Origin: Omphiscola glabra
Lineage: Eukaryota > Mollusca > Gastropoda > Lymnaeidae
Direction: 5' to 3'
Assembly: GCA_964017045.1 (NCBI GenBank)
Contig: OZ024802.1
Location: forward strand, 9,622,435 to 9,686,434
Length of the DNA: 64,000 bases
Shown: positions 12,001-24,000 of the stretch, in pieces
How the letters are laid out: every line of letters starts with the position of its first letter
How positions within the stretch are numbered: the stretch's first letter is position 1
Translations under genes and position numbers: made by a program
The notes under the pieces: generated by a model
What the model saw: the letters and a program-made list of their open reading frames with translations, nothing else
What the model was told of the DNA's origin: nothing
The model's database searches: none

Positions 12001-15000
12001 ATGATTAATTAAACTTAAGTCATTCAGCTATAAGATTAATTTCAATTTAAATAAGTAAAGCCATCAACATGGAGGTTAAATATTGAAAACTTTTCAAGAT
12101 TTAAAAAAAAAAATGAATTTCCTAATTTTATGAATATAATATATACCTTCAACTGAAAATGAACTAACAAAGAAATATGATTTCTAATAACAAACACGTT
12201 CATTTTAAAGCAATGCCTCTAAAACCAATTTCAGACTTAGAGCAAATATTTTGTTTTTAAAAGCTCCACAAATCGAGAAGATACTTGCTATTTTTAATAC
12301 AGGATAAGTTATGCAACTAAAGGCTCCACACTCAACATTGGTGGATGTAACTCAATTAAGGCTTCAAAACTGTATGAATTTTAAAAAATAATTATATATC
12401 TACAAAAGAAATAATGGATCATTCTTCAATACATTCATGTGTCAACCATTCAGTAATTTTAGAAGATGGAACAAAGCTAATAATAAATTAATCAATTCAT
12501 AGAAAATTTCTGATCAAAGTATTGGCCAAATGAACTTATGAGGAGTGGATTGATGTGAAGAGAAAGGGAAAACAAGAGCAGCCAACAAATAAATAATTGA
12601 TTGAAGATAACCACCTCATCATCACTTGAATTATTCTCAGTTTCCCAGCAATACAAATGCAGCTGTTAAATCATGATTGATGAATGGCCAGCTGGATAAA
12701 ATCCTAAAAAAGCTGACAGCTGAGCACAAATACTCAACAATATATCGCCTACAGGAACCTTTGTGAACTTGGTGAATTAACACAGTCGTTTAATCTGGGG
12801 CTTACCTCTGAAATTTGGATGAAGAGATGGAATGACTCAATCAGATTAAAAGCTCAACAAAGTGATGAAGTCCTCCAGAGCCTGAGCAAAATATTTTGAC
12901 TATAAAAAAATATATATTTATACTGCAGAGATGTTGGAATAATATTACAGTGACGTACTAGAATAATAACAAAAAAGATAAAATGTAAAACTGCAGTTCT
13001 TGGAAATGCACACATGCTGCTGAAAAATTATACAGAACCTCTATTAAAATGAAAATTTCGCTGATAGTATGAACAGGCCAGACATGGAAGAAAACCCATT
13101 ATTATGTCAAACACATTAATCAGACTTTTGGTATGCCATATTTAGCTTTTACCAATACATACATGGACTGAAAATGAGCAGACGTATAGAATCAATCTTA
13201 CAACTGTTTTACAGCATCCTGCTCAGTAAACAATGGCGGTTGTGAAAGAAAATGTGCAGACTCAATAAATGGACCTATTTGTTCATGTCCAGAAGGCTTT
13301 AAACTTCATCAAGATGGCAGATCTTGTATAGGTGAGAGAACCTGTATGACTCTGGAGTCAGTGGTGGCCAAGCTGTCACAATATTGATAATAAGGAGCTG
13401 TGGACCAGTTCAGAGTCTAAAACATAAAAGATCAAATAACACTATAAAAATCTGTAAACTTAGGACAAAAAGTTACATACATTTTAGACACTGGGCAGTT
13501 TTAACTGACAGACTTGCCAGGTTTGGCTCATCTAATGCTGGTTGGTCACCACTGCTCTAGAGTTTTGTATACTTACCTCCTGTTCCACAGTTGATAGTTT
13601 GTTCAGATCTTATCTCACTATTGTCGATGTGTGTATCTGATTGAGCATACCAAAAGCCCAAAATATGAACATGATACATTGAGTGTGTATGTTTTTTTTT
13701 GTTACTTGTTTTCCTGAAATATTTACAACATTACTAAATACCATCCAGTATGAGAAAAATTTGTATCATCTACATTCATGGCTCTTGACATTACAACATA
13801 GAATGAAGCTGCTCATTAGATCTGTTTTGGGCTTTTGTGCTTGTATCATTTAAATCTTGCATGTAAATTCTTTTTTTTTTTCAAAATATTTTCTTTGAGC
13901 AATTTTTCTTAAGGCATAAATAAATCCCTTGGGATATTCATTTTCCTCTTCGTATTTCGTTCACACCAAAAGACAAATTTTAATTCAACAAACTATTTTC
14001 ACATTTTAGTGGTTTAGAACAATAATGATGAAATAAATGTGATTTTATCAAATATATTTAATGCCGCCTCACTTTTTTTACCAAGAAGTTTTAACCTCAT
14101 AAAGGTGCTGCATAAATTCTAATATTAGTGTGAAAAAAATGTGTATTTTCCATCTAAAATGTTATTATGAATTCAGCAATAATAGTATTAAATATCAGTA
14201 TTAAGTTTCTAGTATGTCTCCTTTTAAAAAAAGAAATTTATATTCCATTTGATTCTGGTTGCTTCTCAATTCAATTGATAAAATGGAGCTCTGTAAAAAG
14301 CTTTATTTTTAAAGTTTAAATAAAGGAATTACTTGATAAATAGTTGACATGTATTACTACCATTTAATGAATTGCTCTACATTTTAAATCAAAATGTTAC
14401 ACCAGAAATCAATATTTATTTTATTATTTGTTTAACAAAATATTGTCAATTTTCTTATCTACATCCTATATTATCACATTTATATAAACTATTTTTTTTT
14501 TTACCAATATCTCAGAGGTTTGATATATCATACAACATGCTGCTGCAGTTCAAAGCCATTCTATTGATTTTTGGTCAGGGTGACAAAATAAATTAAAAAT
14601 AACTTGGAATCTCTTGGCTAGACTATATATAATTATAAAGCAAATCAATGCACAGTAATTTTTGAGAAATGATTTTGGACATTTAAACAATTTTTATAGC
14701 TAATTTATTCAACAACGATTGTTACGAAAATATGTGTAAATATCTTTATATCAGATTTTAAAAAAAACGAACATATTGAATCATATAGAATGACTGACCA
14801 TATTTTTTTTACAGATGTGGATGAGTGTGAGAAAAAAACTGATGGCTGTTCACACATGTGTGAAAATATTAAAGGAGGGTTTGAATGTGTTTGCCCACCT
14901 GGTTATAAAGTCAGTTCGGATTATAAAACGTGTGTAGGTAAGTACTTACGAGGTATGTGGGTCATTGCATCAAACTAAAGTAGGTCTTTGTATCAGGGTT

Positions 15001-18000
15001 TGCCTTATCAATTTTGGTGCCCCAGGCAGTTCTAAATTTTGGTGCCCCATGCAGTTCTAAATTTTGGTGCAACGGGCAGTTCTAAATTTTGGTGCCCCAG
15101 GCAGTTCTAAATTTTGGTGCCCCATGCAGTTCTAAATTTTGGTGCCCCAGGCAGTTCTAAATTTTGGTGCCACAGGCAGTTCTAAATTTTGGTGCCCCGG
15201 GCAGTTCTAAATTTTGGTGCCACAAATTTAATCCTAAAACAGCAGTCTTAATATAAACAATAAAATAAATTATTATTTGGTATTTATATATAGAACTCTA
15301 AAACGAATCTGTTTGAATTTAAAATGGCTTTATTGATAAGGTTTAGCCTCACTCTAAGAAGAAAAATTTAGACTTTCAGCTTGCAGTTGCTATACAATTT
15401 TAGAATCTTGTAGAACATTAATTGGCATCTTATAATAACTATTATACTATTCTTCAAGCAAATTTTTTCTACCATCTTTAGTCTGGCAGCCTTAGCCCAG
15501 CCCATCTTTTGTTTTCGTACTAGTTCCTCCAACCTTTTGTTCCAGAATGGTTGAAGCATGTGGTCTTTACATTCTCATGGTATGGGTTTCCTGGCCACAC
15601 CTAATAGAGCAACAACGAGGTTGTTGTAAGTAACATCGATATTCTTGGAGTTCTCGTGGATCTCAGCTCAAGCCTGCTTTCAATTCCTTCATGGAATAGG
15701 TTTCCTTCTATTTGGCTTTTGGATCCAGTGTCTCTTAGCGAATCTTTATTTTCCTGTTTCTAGGTTAATTGTTATAAGAATGTGTCTATGGTTGCTGCCT
15801 ATGTCAGGCAGTACTTCCAAGTTCACCTTTGCTTCTAGTTCTGCTGACACTTGGGTGAGGTCTGGGAGGGACAAGGCATTATTGCCCATGTGGAGCAGCG
15901 CTGAGACCCTGTCTTTGTTCATCAGCCTGATAAAATTGGTAGACCTCTTCCAGTTATCGCCTCAAGGTGTTCCATTCAGAATAGTTCATATCCCCAATTA
16001 TAAAAGCATTTTAAAATTTGGTTGTAACATCAAAAGATAGGCACAACTCGTTCCTAGGTGTGTTGTATGTGTTACTCACAGTAAAGAACTTTCTGACCTT
16101 AACTACTCTAATTGTTAGTCTATTGGTCAAACATGAATTTTACTTTCCACAAGCTCCATTCACTATGAGATGTTTTTTGTCACCATGTATCTGCACTTGA
16201 AGCAAGGGCAGTGATTGACTAAAAATCCTAAGATGTGCAAAGTAGGGGGCCATCCATTTAGTACGTAGGCAAAGTCAAATTGTCCACCACTTTTAATCCA
16301 ATCTAGCGGTCTTGGATATAAACACTGTATTTTGAACCAACACTTTATTTTATTATGTTTATTTATTTGCTTTTAAGAATTGTACTTTGTTAGAATTTAG
16401 TCAAATGTGCCTGGTGAAAACCTAAATTTGACAAAAGCGCTGGAAATCAAAAATTGTAGGAGGATATGTGTCATGCATTTTGAAGATATGGTGGAATGAA
16501 ATATGATTGTAATACTCTACTAATTAGTTATATTTGAGCGATATCTAGCAATTTCATTTGTGAAAACACATGGCATCATCATGATGATAATTCCTACAAA
16601 ACAAATTGCATGATATTTTTACAGCTTTTGAGATATCATATGCTATTTTTGGACTGCCAGAATTACAGGATAATAATTTTTAAATAATTGTATGTACTTT
16701 CTGCCAAGACCACCCCACCCTGGCCATATACATGCGTAGCAGTTTTAAGAATCCACTAGATTTTATTCCATTACCCACTTTCGGAGAGAGATGTGAATGC
16801 AACTCTCACTTTCAGCTTGGGAATGAGACCTATGCATTAGACCATATTAGTAGTGTTTGCATGGGAATGAGACCTATGCATTAGACCCTGTTAGTAGTGT
16901 TAGCTTGGGAATGAGACCTATGCATTAGACCCTGTTGGCTTCACTGAGCGCTCAAGTGTGCTAAGCCTAAACTTACGACAGTAAGCATTGCCTTATTATT
17001 TTAAATCAATAAATGTCGCTGTTTTAAAAAAAATTACACATTTTTAAAATAAATTTTGTTTGGGGTGTCAAGTTATTTCATTTCAATAGGCTAGGTACTA
17101 TAGGTACCACACCCCTATTCCACTTTTATCACTGAAGAGTCTATCAACAGCATAATAATATTCTTCATTTGTGTTAAATTTATTTTCCCTGAATAGTATT
17201 AATAAAATGTTTTTGGGATCAAAATGACGCCCCTAGAAGTTGGTGTTCCAGGCAGTTGTATGCTCTGCCTGTACCTTACATCAGAACTGCATTGTATGAA
17301 ACTTATGTCAGAACTGCATTGTATGAAACTTACGTCAGAACTGCATTGTATGAAACTTATGTCAGAACTGCATTGTATGAAACCTACGTCAGAAGTGCAT
17401 TGTATCAAACTTATGTCAGAACTACATTGCATGTACCTTACGTCAGAACTGCATTGTATGAAACTTACGTCAGAACTGCATTGTATGAAACTTACGTCAG
17501 AACTGCATTGTATGCAACTTACGTCAGAATTGCATTGTATGCAACTTATGTCAGAACTGCATTGTATTAAGCTTATGTCATAACTGCATCGTATGTAACT
17601 TACGTCAGAACTGCATTGTATGAAACGTATGTAGATCTGTATGTCGTATTAAACTTATGTAGATCTGTATGTCATATTAAACTTATGTAGATCTGTATGT
17701 CATATTAAACTTATGTAGATCTGTATGTCATATTAAACTTATGTAGATCTGTATGTCATATTAAACTTATGTAGACCTGTATGTCGTATTAAACTTATGT
17801 AGATCTGTATGTCGTATTAAACTTATTTAGACCTGTATGTCGTATTAAACTTATGTAGATCTGTATGTCATATTAAACTTATGTAGATCTGTATGTCGTA
17901 TTAAACTTATGTAGATCTGTATGTCATATTAAACTTATGTAGATCTGTATGTCGTATTAAACTTATGTAGATCTGTATGTCGTATTAAACTTATGTAGAT

Positions 18001-21000
18001 CTGTATGTCGTATTAAACTTATGTATATCTGTATGTCGTATTAAACCTATGTAGATCTATATGTCGTATTAAACTTATGTAGATCTGTATGTCATATTAA
18101 ACTTATGTAGATCTGTATGTCATATTAAACTTATGTAGATCTGTATGTCGTATTAAATTTATGTAGATCTGTATGTCATATTAAACTTATGTAGATCTGT
18201 ATGTCATATTAAACTTATGTAGATCTGTATGTCATATTAAACTTATGTAGATCTGTATGTCATATGAAACTTATGTAGATCTGTATGTCGTATTAATCTT
18301 ATGTAGATCTGTATGTTGTATTAAACTTATGTAGATCTGTATGTCGTATTAAACTTATGTAGACCTGTATGTGGTATTAAACTTATGTAGGTAAGAAAAT
18401 CATGTAATAAAATTGGTTTGAACATTTTCATTTCTTTTCACACTTCTGGCTAGAATTTCTTCAAAAAATAAAATATCCATATTATCTTTAGGGAGATACA
18501 AAATATATTCCATGATAACGCTACTGTTTTAAGTCAACATATTACATCCATCCCTACGGTGCTACAGTCCATGTAGGGCTTTGACCTACCTCACTACTTC
18601 CTTCCATTCAGACCTAACTAATGCTTTTCATTTCCATGCTTGGACTCCCAGTTGTTGTAGATCTTTTTCCACATCATCCCACCATCTAAGCCTAGGTCTG
18701 CCTTTTAGCCGTTTTCCTCTGGGGTTTTGGTGATGCACCCTCTTCACTCCTCTGTCATTTTGCATTCTCTCTAAGTGTCCTGCCCAACGTAGCCTGCCCA
18801 TTTTTATTTCTGCTACTATTGTGGGATCCTGATATAGACTGTTTAATTCATGGTTGGTTCGTTTTCTCCATCCATATTCATCCTTTATTGGTTCATATAT
18901 TTTCCTGAGAACTTTCCCCTCCCATGTGTTTAATAGGTTTTCTGCCTTTTTTTGTTAGGGTCCAAGTTTTACATTTTTAAAAATTATTTTCATTTAAGCA
19001 AAAAGTTTTTGATTACAGATATAGATGAATGCATTATAGAAGGAGCCTGTGATCACAAGTGTGAAAATTTGCCAGGATCATTTCAGTGTCACTGTAAACA
19101 AGGATATCAGCTGTATGGTGTAACACACTGTGCAGGTAGGATGGACATCATGTGAATTTGATGCTGTCAAATAAAATTTATTATTAGGTCTCTACCTGAA
19201 TCTATTTCCATCATTATACCAAGGAAAAATAAAATATATATTAGGCCAATCTGATAAAATGAATGTTGTAAATAGTTTGCCATAGCTATAAGTTTTGAAT
19301 TTACATATTTTGGATAAATATTTTCCCGGATTTATTCAGTACAATTTATTGAGTCAGCTAATTATCTGATCTTAAAATAATCCTTATTAATTTTTAACAC
19401 GTGATAGATGTCAATGAGTGTGCTGTCCAGAACGGAGGATGTGCTCACATGTGTAACAACTCAGAGGGTAGTTACACATGCTCTTGTAATCCTGGTCTCA
19501 AACTGCATCCAAATAAACATGATTGTATAGGTCTGTTAACATCCAAATTTTGTCATTTCTTATAAATGCTATAAAGATTAATATATATGTATATTTATAT
19601 AAATATGGTCAAAGCTAGTAAAATGTGTTGGCTTTAAGAAATATTTCTTTTTTAAATTTATTTAATTATAATGAAATCAAAGATCTTGAATATCAACATT
19701 TATGGATTTTACAAGTACTCTCCTAGATTCTCTAATCATGAACAATTTGGTTTGAAGCATAAATATTTCCATTTATCAGATGTTAAACAGTGCATCTCGC
19801 TGGTCCAGCAGCCGAATTCTATTCTAACTTGTGTCCCAGTTGGTCCTAAAGAACAGCATTGTGTAATGAGTTGTGCAGAGAATGCTTTCCTTATCAACCA
19901 AGATGGAGTCTTCAACTCAACTAGTGTTTCTTTTCGATGTGGTCCTAGCACTAATTATGAATGGACAAATATGGAGGCAGGCTTGCCACAATGTTCAAGT
20001 AAGTTTGTATAAAAATTATTTTTTAAAAACTGATTTTATTAAAAACAATTTTTCATATTTTAAATATCTCATTGATTTAACTTATGTCTTTCAATACATT
20101 CAAAAAAGTATCTTTCGTTAATTACAGATGGGTCTACAATCAAATTATGTAATGAGAATTTTATTAATAAATTACTTCTAAAAAACGATCAGATAACATA
20201 AAAAGAAAACCCTTGATATGATAAAATAGTAAATACTTGTTCACTTGATTTATTTCACAGCAAATATACTTGCCCCAAGTTTAACAAAAAAAGCAAGGTT
20301 TGTTTTGATAAGAGATTCCTGTGTTGTTGGACCAGGGGAGATAGAAATGATGAAACAAAATTTAACAGACACTTTTAACAGTAAGCAATAAACTTCTTGT
20401 GTGTCTTGTTTTAAGAAATGCTCAAATTTTTGTATACACTATATACAGATAAATAAGTGGACCTAATTGTATTTCTCATACAAAATGGCAAGTTTTCACC
20501 TAAATAGACAATGTTCAGGATAATTATATTACTTTAAATTCTTGTTGCAGTGTTTTTTTTAAATTTGTTTCAATTAGGCGATTAAGACATTGGCAATTGA
20601 TTTTGTTGATGATGCAACTATTTTTAAATTTAACAATTACTGAATGAATCAAAATAAAATTATAATTTCTGCTATCTGGAATTCTTGGATTGTACCTTCA
20701 GGCATTAGATCGAAAGCCGGCTATTTAATGGTCAAATGTAGTTGAATCGGAAAATTTCATAACAAGCAAAAATATGCTTCCTTATTTCTTTCACAGCTGA
20801 CAAGCGTTACAAATGTAACAATAGCTGCCAGGTAAACTTCTTGGATCTTTTATGCGGTTCCAGAAGAAAAAAATTCAGGCTAATGGTAAGGAGAAATCGG
20901 AAACAATTGGTAACAGCCGAGTTTGAATTGCAGATAAATCCCAATAAGATAACAGGTAAGTTTTGAATAGTGACAAACAATTTTTTGTTAACAAAAATTT

Positions 21001-24000
21001 TAATTTCAAATAAATCCAGATAACCATTTTAAATGCAATTAAAGAATACATATTTAGATGCTAATATATTCTTTCAAACCAGTTTGTTTTGCCATTTTTT
21101 TGCAAGGATCTAATAACTGCTGGATAAATATATCTGTAAACAAAATTTTAACATTTTTTATATCTTGAGCTAATGTAGTTAACCATGAGAAAAACAAAAC
21201 CTGTGCCTGACATGATTTCAATTAATCCTTATTTACGTTTAGAAAGAACTTGAATAATTTTACTAAACGTTAGTTTTAAATTGTCAAAATAAAATGACTT
21301 GTTTTTTTAAACGAAGTGGCTATTGGTATCCAGGTACTACCACAAATGACATCCGAATAGCATTAGTCAAAATGGACCCCGACACGCAGCACCACCATTT
21401 GCACCCGGATCCCATTAGACTCGATGCTATTCGGATGTTATTTGTGGTAGTTCATTTTAGTTAAACTGAAGAAGTAAGTTTACAAACATATAGTCCATTC
21501 AGTTATCTTTCATTTGATACCATTTTGTCTTACAAACCCAACATTAATATTTTAAATAGTTTTTTTAATCCCAACCTCTCACTACTGGTACCCGGGTACG
21601 AATAGTCGCAGCCTTTTTTAAATGTCTTTTTTTTTCTTTCAGAAAATTGTGATGTTGACTGCAGATCTAAGAGAACTTTGAAAAGATTTAACAGACTTTT
21701 AAAAAAAGCAAGGCAATCTGTCAAAAGGCAAAAGTTTCCTGTCAGGTACAAATCTGTTCAAATACTCAGCTTACTTTTAACACCTTAGATAATTCAGTAC
21801 TCAGCTGAAAACAAAACAACTGTTATATAAGGTACCAGAAGCATAAAAGCAGTCTGCATTATTGTGTGAATAAGAACTTGTTTACAACCAGATGGAAGAA
21901 CTGAAAATATTCAAATTGTATCACTTACAGACTGGAAAACAAAGATTACAAACCTATCAAGAAAAGTTTCAAGTCTGATAAAGAAACAGATGAGCTGTGT
22001 GTTGAAGGGACACAACTGATCAACAAAACATGCAGTTTGTACACATTTAATTTAAAGACTGAGATTGTCTTTCTATTTCTTGAGATCCCCTCATGTTCTT
22101 ACACTAAATCTTTCAAATTGACCTATTTAGTCTTAAAATGTATTTATTTGGCCATCAAATCTATTTTATGGGTGCTCTAAAGAAGTGTTGGAATCCTGAT
22201 ATCAGTATGAAACAAAATATTAAAACTATGGTTTGCAGAAAATATTTATTTAATGTATTCTTCTTCTTTTTTATACATTTGAGATGATACAACTGTTTAT
22301 TTTATGGTCTATTTTACATTATTTTTTTTTAGTTGGGTGCACATTTGGATCTTTTTATGATTCCAAAACAAAAAAATGTCAAGTGTGTCCTCGAGGAACC
22401 TACCAGGACAAAGAAGCCCAACTGTTGTGCAAAGATTGTCCTAATAAAGAAACAGGCTCAGGGATAGAGGGAGCAATTGCTCTGCAGCAATGCAATGGTT
22501 GGTCAAGTTGCTTACGTTCTTGTTTTTGCATCATTCCATAATGCACCTAGTTTTTAAGGAACAGTGAAAAAGTATAAAATTACTCAAATATTCAAAACGC
22601 CTCGGACTCATAAGGGTAAACTAAAAACTCTAACTTTTGATTTTAATGTGCTATTGGTTTTTAATTTAAATTTGTTTTAAAATGTCCTTTTCACTTAAAG
22701 TCTAAATCAAACGTATAGAATTTTAATTGATCTTTACTGAAGACCTCTGTGAGCCAGGAACCTACTCTGCATCAGGCCAAAAGCCTTGTTTGGCTTGCAC
22801 TGTGGGAACATATCAGCCCAAATTTGGTAGGATCACCTGCATACCATGTGGCGTAGGCTTGCGCACCAAGAGTATAGGAAACACTGGTTTTCAAGATTGT
22901 ATTTCTAAAGGTAAGAATGGGGCTATATTTATGAATGGGGCTATATTTAAGAATGGGGCTATATTTATAAATGGGGCTAAGACCTGGGCTCTTTAGAAAT
23001 TACAATTAAAATCTGATGTTTAATGTCCTATCATTACTTTTTATTTTCAAGAAAGTGATTCTCAAAAGGTTCTCAAAATGCTAAGTACACATGAAGTTTT
23101 CTTTAGTTAACTAAAATGGTATCAAACATTGTTTTTTTCCATATTATTTCAACAAGCCAAAATTCGTTATCATTATTTCCTATTGTATTAATATTGTTGC
23201 CACAGATGTTAAACCCATACTAATTCATTTTCTTTCTAAGTTACTTGTGCGGCGGGTCACCATTACAATATTACAACTCAGGCATGCTCTATATGTCCTC
23301 GAGGATTTTACCAGTTCAAGCCAGGACAAGATTTTTGCTATCCTTGCCCAGGAAAAACCATGACAGACTTTGAGGGGTCTGTTTCACCAGAGGATTGTAA
23401 AGGTAGGTAATACAAATATTTAATTTGTTACATATTTAATGTTAAAATTAGTTTAAAGATAAATGAAAGAAAAATTATTTTCATATTATGTATTTGAAAT
23501 TCTTTTGTAAAATGTATATATTTATAAAGCAGCTCATAAAATTATATCTTTTTTTTTTTTTTTTTGTAAATGTCACTAAATTCAGAAAAAATACTGAGAA
23601 AATCCTAGCAAATTCTTTTTTGCTTTTATTTTTTGTTCATTTAAAAAAATATTTTTTTTTTACATTTTTGAAAAAAAAAGCTTGAAAGTTTAAGTCACAG
23701 AAATTACAGAACTTAATAACAACCTTGCCATAACAACTTTGACAAAACAACTTTGACATAACAACCTTGCCATAACAACTTTGCCATAACAACTTTGCCA
23801 TAACAACTTTGACATAACAACTTTGCCATAACAACTTTGCCATAACAACTTTGACACAACAACTTTGACATAATAACTTTGACATTGTGAGTAAATTTGT
23901 ATTTTTTTCCTTTTTATTCAAGATCGTCGTTGTGGTCAACACATGGGGGATTTTTTTGGTGTCCTGGAAAGTCCAAACTATCCAGGCAACTACCCTATTA

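Noticed and set aside
15645..16040. 131-codon plus-strand frame
   Set aside because: The minus strand of the same DNA gives the S-D-H-R-P-like endonuclease motif and linker of a LINE; the plus frame is a shadow.
16245..16650. Possible transposon starting GGGGGCCATCCATTTAGTAC
   Set aside because: The start resembles a common DNA transposon end, but no inverted partner or target duplication was found downstream.
17224..17583. 119- and 104-codon open frames with repeated SELHCMKLT / VRTALYETY text
   Set aside because: They are the 27-bp satellite read in two frames; the period divisible by three keeps frames open. No splice or start evidence.
17262..18395. CRISPR-like array
   Set aside because: Units are contiguous with no spacers and the locus is an animal intron; it is a simple satellite.
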